A DNA stretch of 6,660 nucleotides from an uncultured Hyphomicrobiales bacterium (GCA_903930095.1 CAIYXE010000041.1:1-6660); one strand, 5' to 3'; counted from the stretch's first letter, positions 1 to 6,557 are shown. Made by a program: numbers and translations. Notes: a model not told the origin generated them from the sequence alone.

Positions 1-150
1 CTCGCGGCCCGGCTTCACCACCTCAACGGCCACCGGCTGGGCCGCAGCCATCAGCGGACCAAGCACAAGGAGAACAGCCGCCAGCGCGAGCCCCGCGGCC
101 CACCGGCGAAACAGCCATGCACGGGTGACGTCGTCGTGCAAAGCCCTCAT
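1..150 (-). CDS. Exported protein of unknown function, N-terminal fragment
   Basis: This is the first 50 codons of a minus-strand gene that continues beyond the left edge of the window. The ATG at 150-148 is preceded by AGGA (160-157) with a 6-nt spacer, a good Shine-Dalgarno site. The peptide has a classic Sec signal. A basic n-region (about residues 1-17, ending LFRRW) is followed by a hydrophobic core of about 17 residues (AAGLALAAVLLVLGPLM). A likely signal peptidase I site follows the Ala triplet at residues 35-37, so the mature protein would begin QPVAVEVVKPGRE. The product is therefore probably periplasmic, outer-membrane or secreted. Too little of the mature part is present to name a family. 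The gene is transcribed divergently from the nitroreductase operon, and the CtrA-like box lies about 67 bp upstream of its start. The reading frame and signal peptide are seen directly; the location is inferred. Confidence 0.75.
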   Translation of the reverse strand, partial: MRALHDDVTRAWLFRRWAAGLALAAVLLVLGPLMAAAQPVAVEVVKPGRE

Positions 151-216
151 CCCCTTTCCTGCGCGTTTGAAGGGCTGAACCTAACCATGGCCGCGCCAGC
201 CCCGGCAATGCGGAGC

Positions 217-231
217 TTAACGATTGGTTAA
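217..231. promoter_or_regulatory. CtrA-like box (TTAA-N7-TTAA) between divergent genes
   Basis: The sequence TTAACGATTGGTTAA matches TTAA-N7-TTAA, the core of the CtrA response-regulator consensus (TTAA-N7-TTAAC) known from Caulobacter and other alphaproteobacteria. On either strand the first half-site is followed by C, but the second is not (T on plus, G on minus), so the match is 8 of 9 specified bases. It can also be read as a perfect inverted repeat, TTAAC-N5-GTTAA, which would suit a different dimeric regulator. By eye these are the only two TTAA tetramers in the GC-rich window, and both fall in the one divergent intergenic region. The box ends 63 bp before the nitroreductase ATG and starts 66 bp upstream of the exported-protein ATG, so it could control either or both. 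I see no strong -35/-10 pair beside it. Confidence 0.5.
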
Positions 232-294
232 TGCCGGGTTCCCGCTTGCGCGCCATTGCGTTTTGCAGCCGCTCCCGCCAGATTGCACGCCATC

Positions 295-879
295 ATGCTC
301 AACGACACATCATCCGTTCTCAACCTGCTCCGGACCCGCAAGTCTGCCTCCGCCAAGGCGATGACGGAGCCCGGCCCCAGCCCCGCACAGATCGCCGAGA
401 TCCTGAATCTTGCGGTGCGCGTGCCGGACCATGGCAAGCTTGCGCCCTGGCGCTTCATCCTGTGGGAGGGCGAAGCGCGCGCTGCCTTCGGCGAGGTGAT
501 GCGGGCGCGCTGGCAGGCGCTGCACCCGGACCATGGCGCAGAGACACTGGACGCCATGCGCGCCCTGTTCCTGCGCGCACCCGCGGTGCTGGGTGTCGTC
601 TCGACGGCGGCAGACCACCCCAAGATTCCGGTGTGGGAGCAGCAGCTTTCAGCGGGGGCGGTGTGCATGAACATCCTGACCGCGGCGACCGCACTGGGCC
701 TCGGCTGCCAATGGAACAGCGACTGGGTGGCCTATGACGCGGAGATGGCCCGCGCCATGGGCCTCAGCCCCCCGGAAAGGATCGCCGGCCTGATCTATCT
801 CGGAACGCCCGCAAGCCCGCTCGAGGACCGGCCGCGGCCGGATGCCGGGGCACTGCTCACCCGCTGGAGCGCGCCATGA
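295..879 (+). CDS. YdjA-type nitroreductase family FMN oxidoreductase
   Basis: This 194-residue protein is a small single-domain member of the nitroreductase family (PF00881). These cytoplasmic flavoenzymes are usually dimeric and use FMN and NAD(P)H to reduce nitro compounds, quinones, enones or other electrophiles; the physiological substrate cannot be read from sequence. The best match in type is the YdjA subgroup. An N-terminal basic RTRKSAS (residues 13-19) lies where the family places its FMN-phosphate-binding Arg/Ser residues, followed by VPDHGKLAPWRF (43-54). The central helix around EQQLSAGAVCMNI (115-127) continues into GLGCQWNSD (135-143), and GLIYLGTP (165-172) is near the C-terminus. 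The length is normal. ATG at 295 is chosen because it begins just ahead of the conserved part. The in-frame TTG at 256 adds 13 poorly conserved-looking residues, and neither start has a good Shine-Dalgarno site. It is the first gene of a three-gene operon, and its TGA overlaps the next ATG (ATGA). Confidence 0.88.
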   Translation: MLNDTSSVLNLLRTRKSASAKAMTEPGPSPAQIAEILNLAVRVPDHGKLAPWRFILWEGEARAAFGEVMRARWQALHPDHGAETLDAMRALFLRAPAVLGVVSTAADHPKIPVWEQQLSAGAVCMNILTAATALGLGCQWNSDWVAYDAEMARAMGLSPPERIAGLIYLGTPASPLEDRPRPDAGALLTRWSAP

Positions 880-1580
880 CGATCCGCGCCATTCTCTTCG
901 ACAAGGACGGGACGCTGATCGACGTCAACGCAACCTGGATCCCCATCTACCGCGAGATGTTCATGGACATCTTCGCCACCGACATCGCCGGGGCCGAAGA
1001 GCTGATGGCGAAGGCGGGCTATGACAAGGCAGCCGACCGCTTCCGCGCCGGCTCGATCCTCGCCGGGGGCACGACGCGCCAGCTGGTGGAGGTTTTGTGG
1101 CCGGGCATAAACGAACAGGAAGCGGCGGCGAAGGTGCACCTGCTCGACCGCGGCTACACCCACCTCGTGCGCGACAGGCTGATACCGCTGATGCCGCTTG
1201 CGCCGATCCTGTCTGAGCTGCGCGCCATGGGGCTGAAGCTCGGCATCGGCACCAACGACAGCCACGTCTCCGCCGTGGCGCACATGACGGCGGTGGGCGT
1301 GATCGCGCATTTCGACGGCATCATCGCCGCTGACACGGTGCCGGTGCCCAAGCCCTCCGGCAACATGATCAGGAGCTTCGCCGAAATGACCGGGCTTGCG
1401 CCTTCGGCCATCGCCATGGTGGGCGACAACCACCACGACATGGAAGAGGCGCGCAACGGCGGCGCGGGGCTTGCCGTGGCCGTGCTCTCCGGCAATGCCG
1501 CGCACGCCGACATCGCCCACCTGGCCGACCACACGCTCAACACCATTGCGGAGCTTCCCGCGCTGCTCCGGAGCCTGTGA
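876..1580 (+). CDS. HAD-superfamily phosphatase, Gph-like
   Basis: This 234-residue protein is a haloacid dehalogenase superfamily hydrolase with all four catalytic motifs. Motif I is FDKDGT (residues 8-13; nucleophile Asp9, general acid/base Asp11). Motif II is GIGTNDS (123-129; Thr126). Motif III is the Lys of PKPSGN (Lys159). Motif IV is VGDNHHDM (182-189; Mg2+-binding Asp184 and Asp188). The helical insert between motifs I and II (about residues 15-90) is a C1-type cap as in phosphoglycolate phosphatase and beta-phosphoglucomutase-like enzymes. The likely activity is Mg2+-dependent hydrolysis of a small phosphomonoester in the cytoplasm. Phosphoglycolate is a common default call, but sequence alone does not fix the substrate. 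The start ATG lies inside the ATGA overlap with the nitroreductase, and the stop TGA shares one base with the next ATG, so all three genes should be co-translated. The two flavin-binding neighbours make a flavin-related or damaged-metabolite substrate possible; this is inference only. Confidence 0.88.
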   Translation: MTIRAILFDKDGTLIDVNATWIPIYREMFMDIFATDIAGAEELMAKAGYDKAADRFRAGSILAGGTTRQLVEVLWPGINEQEAAAKVHLLDRGYTHLVRDRLIPLMPLAPILSELRAMGLKLGIGTNDSHVSAVAHMTAVGVIAHFDGIIAADTVPVPKPSGNMIRSFAEMTGLAPSAIAMVGDNHHDMEEARNGGAGLAVAVLSGNAAHADIAHLADHTLNTIAELPALLRSL

Positions 1581-2176
1581 TGTTCTATGATGCGGTGAAG
1601 AACGCGCACGGCTTCGACATCGACCCGTTCAAGGCGCTGGTGGCGCCGCGGCCCATCGCCTGGGTCTCGACGCTCTCGCAGGATGGTGTGGCCAACCTCG
1701 CGCCCTTCAGCTACTTCAATGCCTTCGCGCAGAACCCGCATTATGTGGCCTTCGGCATCGGGCCGGTGAAGGACACACTGCGCAACATCGAGGCCACGCG
1801 GGAATTCGCGGTGAGCCTCGTGACCTTTGACCTGAAGGAGCGGATGAACGCCACCTCCGCCCATGTCGGGCCGGAGGTCGACGAATTCGAACTGGCCGGC
1901 CTTGGCAAGGCCCCCTGCCGGATGATCGCCCCGCCGCGCGTGGCTGAAAGCCCCGCAGCACTGGAGTGCCGCCTGTTCCAGATCGTGCCGCTTCCCGGCG
2001 ACACCGGAGAGGCGGAGGACCACATGGTGATCGGCCGCGTGCTGGGCATCCACATCGACGACCGCTATATCCGCGACGGGCGGGTCGACACCGCAGCGAT
2101 GCAGCCCATCGCACGGCTGGGCTACAGCGAATACACCACCGTCACCGAAGCCTGGCGCATGCGGCGGCCGGAGTAG
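1580..2176 (+). CDS. Flavin reductase-like, FMN-binding split-barrel protein
   Basis: This 198-residue protein belongs to the flavin reductase-like family (PF01613), a split beta-barrel that binds FMN. Recognisable stretches are PRPIAWVSTLSQDGVANLAP (residues 23-42), FSYFNAF (43-49), KDTLRNIEATREFAVSLV (64-81), the MNATSA segment (89-94), DEFELAGL (101-108), VAESPAALEC (121-130) and a C-terminal ARLGYSEYTTV (178-188). Relatives supply reduced flavin to monooxygenases or act as NAD(P)H:flavin oxidoreductases, but many whole-length homologues of this type have no proven reaction. ATG at 1580 is preferred over GTG at 1577 because it forms the TGATG overlap with the HAD stop and has GGAG six bases upstream. 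It is the last gene of the operon and ends 75 bp from the convergent AsmA-like gene. No oxygenase component is visible in the window, so it may serve a partner elsewhere. Confidence 0.87.
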   Translation: MFYDAVKNAHGFDIDPFKALVAPRPIAWVSTLSQDGVANLAPFSYFNAFAQNPHYVAFGIGPVKDTLRNIEATREFAVSLVTFDLKERMNATSAHVGPEVDEFELAGLGKAPCRMIAPPRVAESPAALECRLFQIVPLPGDTGEAEDHMVIGRVLGIHIDDRYIRDGRVDTAAMQPIARLGYSEYTTVTEAWRMRRPE

Positions 2177-2251
2177 AGACGGAACGAGACCTGCGGATCC
2201 ATCGCTGCCGTCTGCGCCCTACCCTGTTCTGCCTGTTGACTGCCCGCCGCC

Positions 2252-5200
2252 CTAATTGTCCTTCGGCTTGCGGGGGCTGGCGCCGCTGCCGGTATTGCCG
2301 TACTCGAAGAACCGGCGGAAGATGCCGGGCGCCACGGCGGAGACGGGGTTCATCTGGAAGCCGGGCTTGTCCACCGTGCCGCCGAGCGCGAATGTGACGC
2401 CGATGATGCCCTGGCCCCTGCCGCCGGTGAGGATGTCTCCGAACAGCGGAATATCTCCCAATGCGGCGTTGAGCGCATAGGCGGGGATGATGGTGCCGGT
2501 GATGTCCACCGCGCCGTCCGACTTGCGGATCAGGCCTTCGGCGCTGGCGCCGAGTTCCGGCCCCCTGACCAGGCTTTCGCCGATGCGGATGAAGCGCGCG
2601 TCAGAGGTGAAGGGCAGCGTCAGCTTGTCGAAGGTGAGCGCCTCGCGGCGGGGCCCTGCGCGCTTGGGCTTGCCGCGCGAGTCAAGCTCGGCGAGGGCCG
2701 CCTCGTTGCGGACCTCGAAATTACGCAGCACGAGGCGGCCATCCTTGACCGAGGAGCCGTCCTTGCCGAGCAGTGCGTAGAATTCGATCTGGCCGCCGGC
2801 CACCTTGGAATAGAGATTGGCGGCGCGGATCGCGGCACCCCCGTCACGCCCGTTGATGCGCATCTCGCGCCCGCCCTCCACCGGAGTGACCCGGAAGACG
2901 ACGGGCTGGCCGCTGAGGAAGGAGCCCTCGATCTCTGCCTTCTCCAGGACGCCGCCGCGCGCGGTGAGGCTGCCCTTGACGCCCGTGACGATCTCGCCGC
3001 GGTTGGCGTGCAGCCTTTCGAGGTTCAGGCTGACGCTGACCGGCTTTTCGCCCTTCTTAGCCTTGGCGGGCTGCTGCTGGTTTGCCGCCTGCTCACCCGC
3101 ATCGCCCCGGTTGCGCGAGCCGAACATGGAGCGGATCAGGGGCCGCGCATCAAACGTCGCACCCGCGATGGCGATGGTGGTGCCGCCATCATCCACCTTG
3201 ATCGTGGCGGCAAAGCGGTTCTCATCCGACAGGCGCACCTCGCTGAGCCGCGCCGACCGAAGCCCCTGGCGCTTGGGCGCCAGCGACAGATCACCCTTGA
3301 CCAGAAGCCCCTTGCCCTTGATCTCCAGATCTTCCACCCGCGGGCCCTTCTCGCCCTTGGAATAATAGACGAGCTTCGCCACGGTCTTCGCCGTCGCCGG
3401 GCGGAACCAGCTGATGGCCTGGACCCTGAGTTCCACCTCGCTGAGGTCAGCCTCGACCTCTACCTTGCCTTGAGGGTCGCCGAGATCGGGAATGATGGCC
3501 TTCACGCCCACCGGCCCGCGGGCGAAGGTGCCGAGATCGATACCCAGGGTTTGGCGCTGCTCGCCGTCGAGCACGGTCTCTATGACAGCAGACTGCTTGA
3601 AGTCCGGCGCGGGGCCGCGCTCCCACGCCAGCTTGGAGGGGATGCCGGAGAGCTTGACCGGCCCCGTGGCCCTGAACACGCCCTTCTCCACCGTCAGGTC
3701 GATATCGCCTTCGGTGATGTCGATGCCGGGCAAGGCATCCTTCAGCGCAGCTTTTGAAAGCTTGGCGGCGACGTTCACCACGATGCGGTTCTTCGGCACG
3801 CTCTTGATCAGCGGCATGCTGAGCTTGACGTTCAGCTTCGCATCAGCGGTGAGCTTTGAGGTGTCGAAGCCGGTGTGGCGGATGAGGTTGAGGGCCGGCT
3901 GATCGAGATATTCGATGAGGGGCTGGGCATTGCCTTCGACGTCGAGGTCGAACTCGGCCAGTGTCTCCACCCCCAGAATGTCGCGCGCCACCATCGTACC
4001 GGAGGTCAGGCGGCCCTTGCCGCCCGATGGCATGACGACATCCGCGCCGTTGACCTTCAGGCGGAAGTCATTGTCCGTGAGGCTCGCCTCGCCCGAGGCG
4101 CCGATGAGGGGCGGCAGATCCTTGAAATAGCCTGAGGTGACGCCGTCCATCTTGAAGGACAGCTTGATCGCATTCTCCGGCAGGCGGCGATTGCGCTGGG
4201 CCATGGCCAGAGCATCAACCGGCAGGTTGACGGTGAACTCACCCTCCTGGATGCGGCCTTCGCGGACATTCTCGTTCACCCATTTGCGCGTGCGCGGCGC
4301 CATGACCGGCGGCCAGAGCTGCTTGAGAAGGCCCGCCGACAGGTCCTTCATGCGGCCTGCCAGCAGGATGCCGGGCGACTCCGAGCCGCCGGTGATTGCG
4401 CCGCGCAGCCTGATGCCGGTGTTGCCCGACATGACGACCAGATCCTCGATGTCGAGGCGAGCCTCCTCAATGGCTGCCTTGCCGGTGAAGCGCACCTGAT
4501 CAACCGCCACGGGCGAGGTGACGGTGCCCTGCGCATCGATGGCGAGGTTGCGCGCCTCGAGCATGATCCGGAGCGCGGTGAGGCGGCCCTCGGGGCTGCG
4601 CTCCGGCAGCAGGCTGCCCTTGAGCTGGGCGCGCGAACTGCCCACAAGCAGAAGCGAGTCCGTGATGACGATGCTGCCAGTGACGGGATCATAGTCGGCG
4701 CGCAGCGAGCCCTCATCGATGATCAGCGGCTCGGCGAGGTAATCCGGAAGACCCACCTCCCCGGCCGCCGCGATGAACTCGCCCGTGGCCCTGGTGACGA
4801 GGCCTTGGTCCGTCACCTCCATCTCGACCTGGCCGGACAGCGGGACCTTGACGCGCGCGAGTTGCGACAGGGCGAAGATCTCATCCGAGATGTTGGCAGG
4901 CACGAGATCGTTGATCCGTGTACTGATCGAGAAGCTGCGCGTATCCCGGCGGTAGCTTGCCGACAGGTCGGCTGACCAGTGGCCCGCCTCCCGGCCATTG
5001 GCTACGTCGGCGGTGGCGGCGATGGCAAAGCCATAGGGCATGCGCTGGAACACCAGCTCGGCCGAGGGGATGTTCCAGATCGCGTCGTTCGCCTCGTCGT
5101 AGAAGCGGATCTCGGCGCCAGCGACGCGGATCGTGTTGATGGAGCCGATGGCCTGGCCGCCCTCCGCGCGCGGGGCGCCGCTCAGGATCTCGATGATGGC

Positions 5201-5794
5201 GGCGCCAGCGCCGGTTGTCCCGCCCGTACCGCCGCCGGCAAGCGCGGGGTCCTGGTCGCTCTTGGCGGATGTTTCGGTCTCGGGGTCGACCACCACGGCC
5301 TCACCTTCGGGTGCTGCCTCGCCGAAGCCCAGCGCCATGCCGCCATCAAGGTTGCTCATGACCCGGATGCGGGGTCCGATGAGCTCGATCGAGACCGGGA
5401 CGACGTTGCCCGAGAGCAGCGCGCCGCCATCAACCTCAACGCCCGCGCGCGGGGCCCGGGCGACGAGATTGCCGGACTTGTCCTTCAACTCGATGTCGCG
5501 CAGGCGTACCTGGGGAACATTGCTCCCGCCCGTGCGCTCCACCACCACGCCACCCACCGAGACGGCCATGGCAGGAAGATTGGCGTTGATGCGGTTCTCC
5601 ACCGTCTGTCGCAGGAAGTCCAGCTGAACAGGCCCTTGCGCCAGCCGGATGTGGGCGGCGGCGGCGGCAACCAGCAGGACGGCGAGGACCGTCAGCAGGC
5701 CGTAACCGGTTATCCTTGCCAGACGCCGCAACCTGATCCCGTTTCTTTCGCTTGATTCTGCTTCACATGTGCCATCATGGCGTGTCTCAGGCAA
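2252..5794 (-). CDS. AsmA/YhdP-like (DUF3971-type) envelope lipid-transport protein
   Basis: This giant protein (1180 residues from the preferred TTG start at 5794) has one N-terminal membrane anchor (about residues 28-48, core TVLAVLLVAAAAA) preceded by basic residues, so the remainder should be periplasmic. The body is long alternating beta-rich sequence. A stretch with KQLWPPVMAPRTRKWVNEN (about 492-510) resembles the WP...R.W.N segment of the YhdP/DUF3971 group. The C-terminus (about 1099-1165) has the AsmA/YhdP ending with PAYALNAALG, GIIGVTFALGG and MNPVSAVAPGIFRRFF. Known members (YhdP, TamB, YdbH) form hydrophobic grooves spanning the periplasm that carry phospholipids to the outer membrane; that role here is by family. 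Two hydrophilic low-complexity linkers interrupt the body: a Gly/Ala/Thr-rich one (about 160-200) and a Gln/Lys-rich one (about 891-918). The start is uncertain: the in-frame ATG at 5821 gives 1189 residues but lacks a Shine-Dalgarno site, whereas the TTG has GGAGGG 8 nt upstream. It is divergent from the bactofilin gene and convergent with the flavin operon. Confidence 0.88.
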   Translation of the reverse strand: MPETRHDGTCEAESSERNGIRLRRLARITGYGLLTVLAVLLVAAAAAHIRLAQGPVQLDFLRQTVENRINANLPAMAVSVGGVVVERTGGSNVPQVRLRDIELKDKSGNLVARAPRAGVEVDGGALLSGNVVPVSIELIGPRIRVMSNLDGGMALGFGEAAPEGEAVVVDPETETSAKSDQDPALAGGGTGGTTGAGAAIIEILSGAPRAEGGQAIGSINTIRVAGAEIRFYDEANDAIWNIPSAELVFQRMPYGFAIAATADVANGREAGHWSADLSASYRRDTRSFSISTRINDLVPANISDEIFALSQLARVKVPLSGQVEMEVTDQGLVTRATGEFIAAAGEVGLPDYLAEPLIIDEGSLRADYDPVTGSIVITDSLLLVGSSRAQLKGSLLPERSPEGRLTALRIMLEARNLAIDAQGTVTSPVAVDQVRFTGKAAIEEARLDIEDLVVMSGNTGIRLRGAITGGSESPGILLAGRMKDLSAGLLKQLWPPVMAPRTRKWVNENVREGRIQEGEFTVNLPVDALAMAQRNRRLPENAIKLSFKMDGVTSGYFKDLPPLIGASGEASLTDNDFRLKVNGADVVMPSGGKGRLTSGTMVARDILGVETLAEFDLDVEGNAQPLIEYLDQPALNLIRHTGFDTSKLTADAKLNVKLSMPLIKSVPKNRIVVNVAAKLSKAALKDALPGIDITEGDIDLTVEKGVFRATGPVKLSGIPSKLAWERGPAPDFKQSAVIETVLDGEQRQTLGIDLGTFARGPVGVKAIIPDLGDPQGKVEVEADLSEVELRVQAISWFRPATAKTVAKLVYYSKGEKGPRVEDLEIKGKGLLVKGDLSLAPKRQGLRSARLSEVRLSDENRFAATIKVDDGGTTIAIAGATFDARPLIRSMFGSRNRGDAGEQAANQQQPAKAKKGEKPVSVSLNLERLHANRGEIVTGVKGSLTARGGVLEKAEIEGSFLSGQPVVFRVTPVEGGREMRINGRDGGAAIRAANLYSKVAGGQIEFYALLGKDGSSVKDGRLVLRNFEVRNEAALAELDSRGKPKRAGPRREALTFDKLTLPFTSDARFIRIGESLVRGPELGASAEGLIRKSDGAVDITGTIIPAYALNAALGDIPLFGDILTGGRGQGIIGVTFALGGTVDKPGFQMNPVSAVAPGIFRRFFEYGNTGSGASPRKPKDN

Positions 5795-5802
5795 CGCCGA
5801 AA

Positions 5803-5808
5803 CCCTCC
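5803..5808 (-). promoter_or_regulatory. Ribosome binding site favouring a TTG start for the AsmA-like gene
   Basis: On the minus strand GGAGGG lies 8 nt upstream of the in-frame TTG at 5794-5792. It is the only strong Shine-Dalgarno-like sequence near the 5' end of the gene. The alternative in-frame ATG at 5821-5819 lies upstream of it and is preceded only by TTTGGTGGCCA, a poor match. An out-of-frame ATGATG at 5778-5773 opens only a 22-codon frame and is about 24 nt from the GGAGGG. Confidence 0.5.
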
Positions 5809-5962
5809 GGCAGGGGTCCATTGGCCACCAAAGATGGGCCAAAGCGTGACGAGGCGCCGCGCGGAGCGGCCGCCCCCCCACGGGACGGGCCGCCATGGAA
5901 TTTTCCCCGGCCTGTGCGATTGCCAATGACACCGGCGGATTTGCTTGGTAGCGTGATCGCAC

Positions 5963-5981
5963 CCGGGCAATGGGCGCCCGG
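5963..5981 (+). repeat. GC hairpin just upstream of the bactofilin ribosome binding site
   Basis: CCGGGC (5963-5968) and GCCCGG (5976-5981) form a perfect 6-bp inverted repeat around a 7-nt loop, ending 6 nt before the Shine-Dalgarno sequence of the bactofilin gene. There is no T-run after it, so it is not a standard terminator. It may shape the leader of the bactofilin mRNA, but such a short GC stem is not rare in this base composition. The rest of the 5795-5997 divergent region shows no promoter elements I can recognise with confidence. Confidence 0.3.
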
Positions 5982-5987
5982 CTATGC

Positions 5988-5997
5988 AGGGATGTAA
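5988..5997 (+). promoter_or_regulatory. Bactofilin ribosome binding site overlapping an ATG-TAA start-stop
   Basis: AGGGA (5988-5992) sits 5 nt before the GTG start at 5998 and supports that start. The spacer contains ATGTAA (5992-5997), a start codon directly followed by a stop codon, immediately before the GTG. The ATG is too close to this Shine-Dalgarno site to be read efficiently from it. A regulatory start-stop role is possible, but chance is at least as likely. Confidence 0.45.
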
Positions 5998-6510
5998 GTG
6001 CGCTTGTTTTTCCGTAAGCAGAAGTCAGCCGGCAACGACAACGTGATCGAACCCGAAGAGGATTCGTCGGCTGTCATGGACCGGGGCCATTTCTCGGTCA
6101 TCTCGGCCGGCACGAACATGGCCGGCAACATCGAATGCGACGGCGACATGCTGATCGAGGGCACTTTACGCGGATCCATCCGTGCACAGCGGCTGACGGT
6201 CGGCCTCGATGGCGTGATCGAGGGCGAGGTATCTGCCGACGAGGTGACGGTGCGCGGCAAGGTGAAGGGACCAATCCACGCCCGGCACATCCACCTCGAG
6301 AACGGCGCGGAGGTCGACGGCGACATCACCGTCACCACGATCGCCATCGACACCGGAGCCCGGCTCAGCGGCGCTGTCTGGCAGGGCGGGCAGAAGCCAG
6401 TGGCCGAGCGCTACGCGCCCGTGAGCACGGGAAGCTGGGACTCCGCCGCGGAGAGCGGCTCGCGGTCCCTCCTGTCAGTGCGCCCGCGCATCAACGGCGC
6501 CACCCGCTAG
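5998..6510 (+). CDS. Bactofilin (polymer-forming cytoskeletal protein)
   Basis: This 170-residue protein has a central bactofilin domain (DUF583/PF04519, about residues 31-129), starting HFSVISAGTNMAGNIECDGD and running through short repeated strands such as LIEGTLRGSI, VIEGEVSADEV, VRGKVKGPI, VDGDITV and LSGAVWQG. The hydrophobic residues and glycines recur at the spacing of the right-handed beta-helix of bactofilins, which polymerise without nucleotide into filaments or membrane patches that position cell-wall or stalk machinery. The N-terminus MRLFFRKQK is short, basic and hydrophobic, like the membrane-targeting tails described for other bactofilins. It is followed by an acidic flexible stretch (EPEEDSS). 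The C-terminal tail (about 130-170) is polar and probably disordered. The GTG start fits both the Shine-Dalgarno site and the family-like N-terminus; the next Met (residue 27) would remove the targeting tail. The M23 peptidase gene often found beside bactofilin genes is not adjacent on the side visible here. The gene is divergent from the AsmA-like gene. Confidence 0.92.
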   Translation: MRLFFRKQKSAGNDNVIEPEEDSSAVMDRGHFSVISAGTNMAGNIECDGDMLIEGTLRGSIRAQRLTVGLDGVIEGEVSADEVTVRGKVKGPIHARHIHLENGAEVDGDITVTTIAIDTGARLSGAVWQGGQKPVAERYAPVSTGSWDSAAESGSRSLLSVRPRINGATR

Positions 6511-6557
6511 CCCGTCGCCGGGTGGTCAGGCCTGTTGCCAGCCGGCCTATCCCGCAA

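Noticed and set aside
23..256. 77-codon minus-strand frame across the first intergenic region
   Set aside because: The other minus-strand frame starting at 150 has a good ribosome binding site and a textbook signal peptide; this one is its shadow.
795..2053. Long minus-strand open frames of 245 and 299 codons opposite the HAD and flavin reductase genes
   Set aside because: They are rich in His, Arg and Pro or Ser, show no recognisable domain, and lie antisense to genes with clear catalytic motifs. They are normal by-products of high GC content.
2177..2213. Inverted repeat AGACGG...CCGTCT after the flavin reductase stop
   Set aside because: It is a 6-bp stem with a loop of about 25 nt and no T-run, so it is not a supportable terminator, though transcripts from both sides must end in this 75-bp convergent gap.
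3008..5755. Long plus-strand open frames (up to 258 codons) antisense to the AsmA-like gene
   Set aside because: They have shadow-type composition (Arg, Gly, Asp, His), no domain and no convincing ribosome binding site, and the minus-strand frame is continuous with family features at both ends.
5752..5997. 81-codon plus-strand frame ending directly before the bactofilin GTG
   Set aside because: It overlaps the start of the AsmA-like gene in antisense, is Pro/Arg-rich without a domain, and is not a credible gene. Only its terminal ATG-TAA is worth noting.
405..6443. Scattered GANTC sites (CcrM methylation motif), including ones near the start of the AsmA-like gene (5754) and of the bactofilin (6061)
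   Set aside because: Those I found all lie inside coding regions with no clustering in promoter gaps, so they give no regulatory signal.
6511..6548. Small hairpins CCCG-TCGC-CGGG and AGGCC...GGCCT in the convergent gap after the bactofilin
   Set aside because: The stems are only 4-5 bp and neither is followed by a T-run. They could be part of a bidirectional terminator but are common by chance at this GC content.
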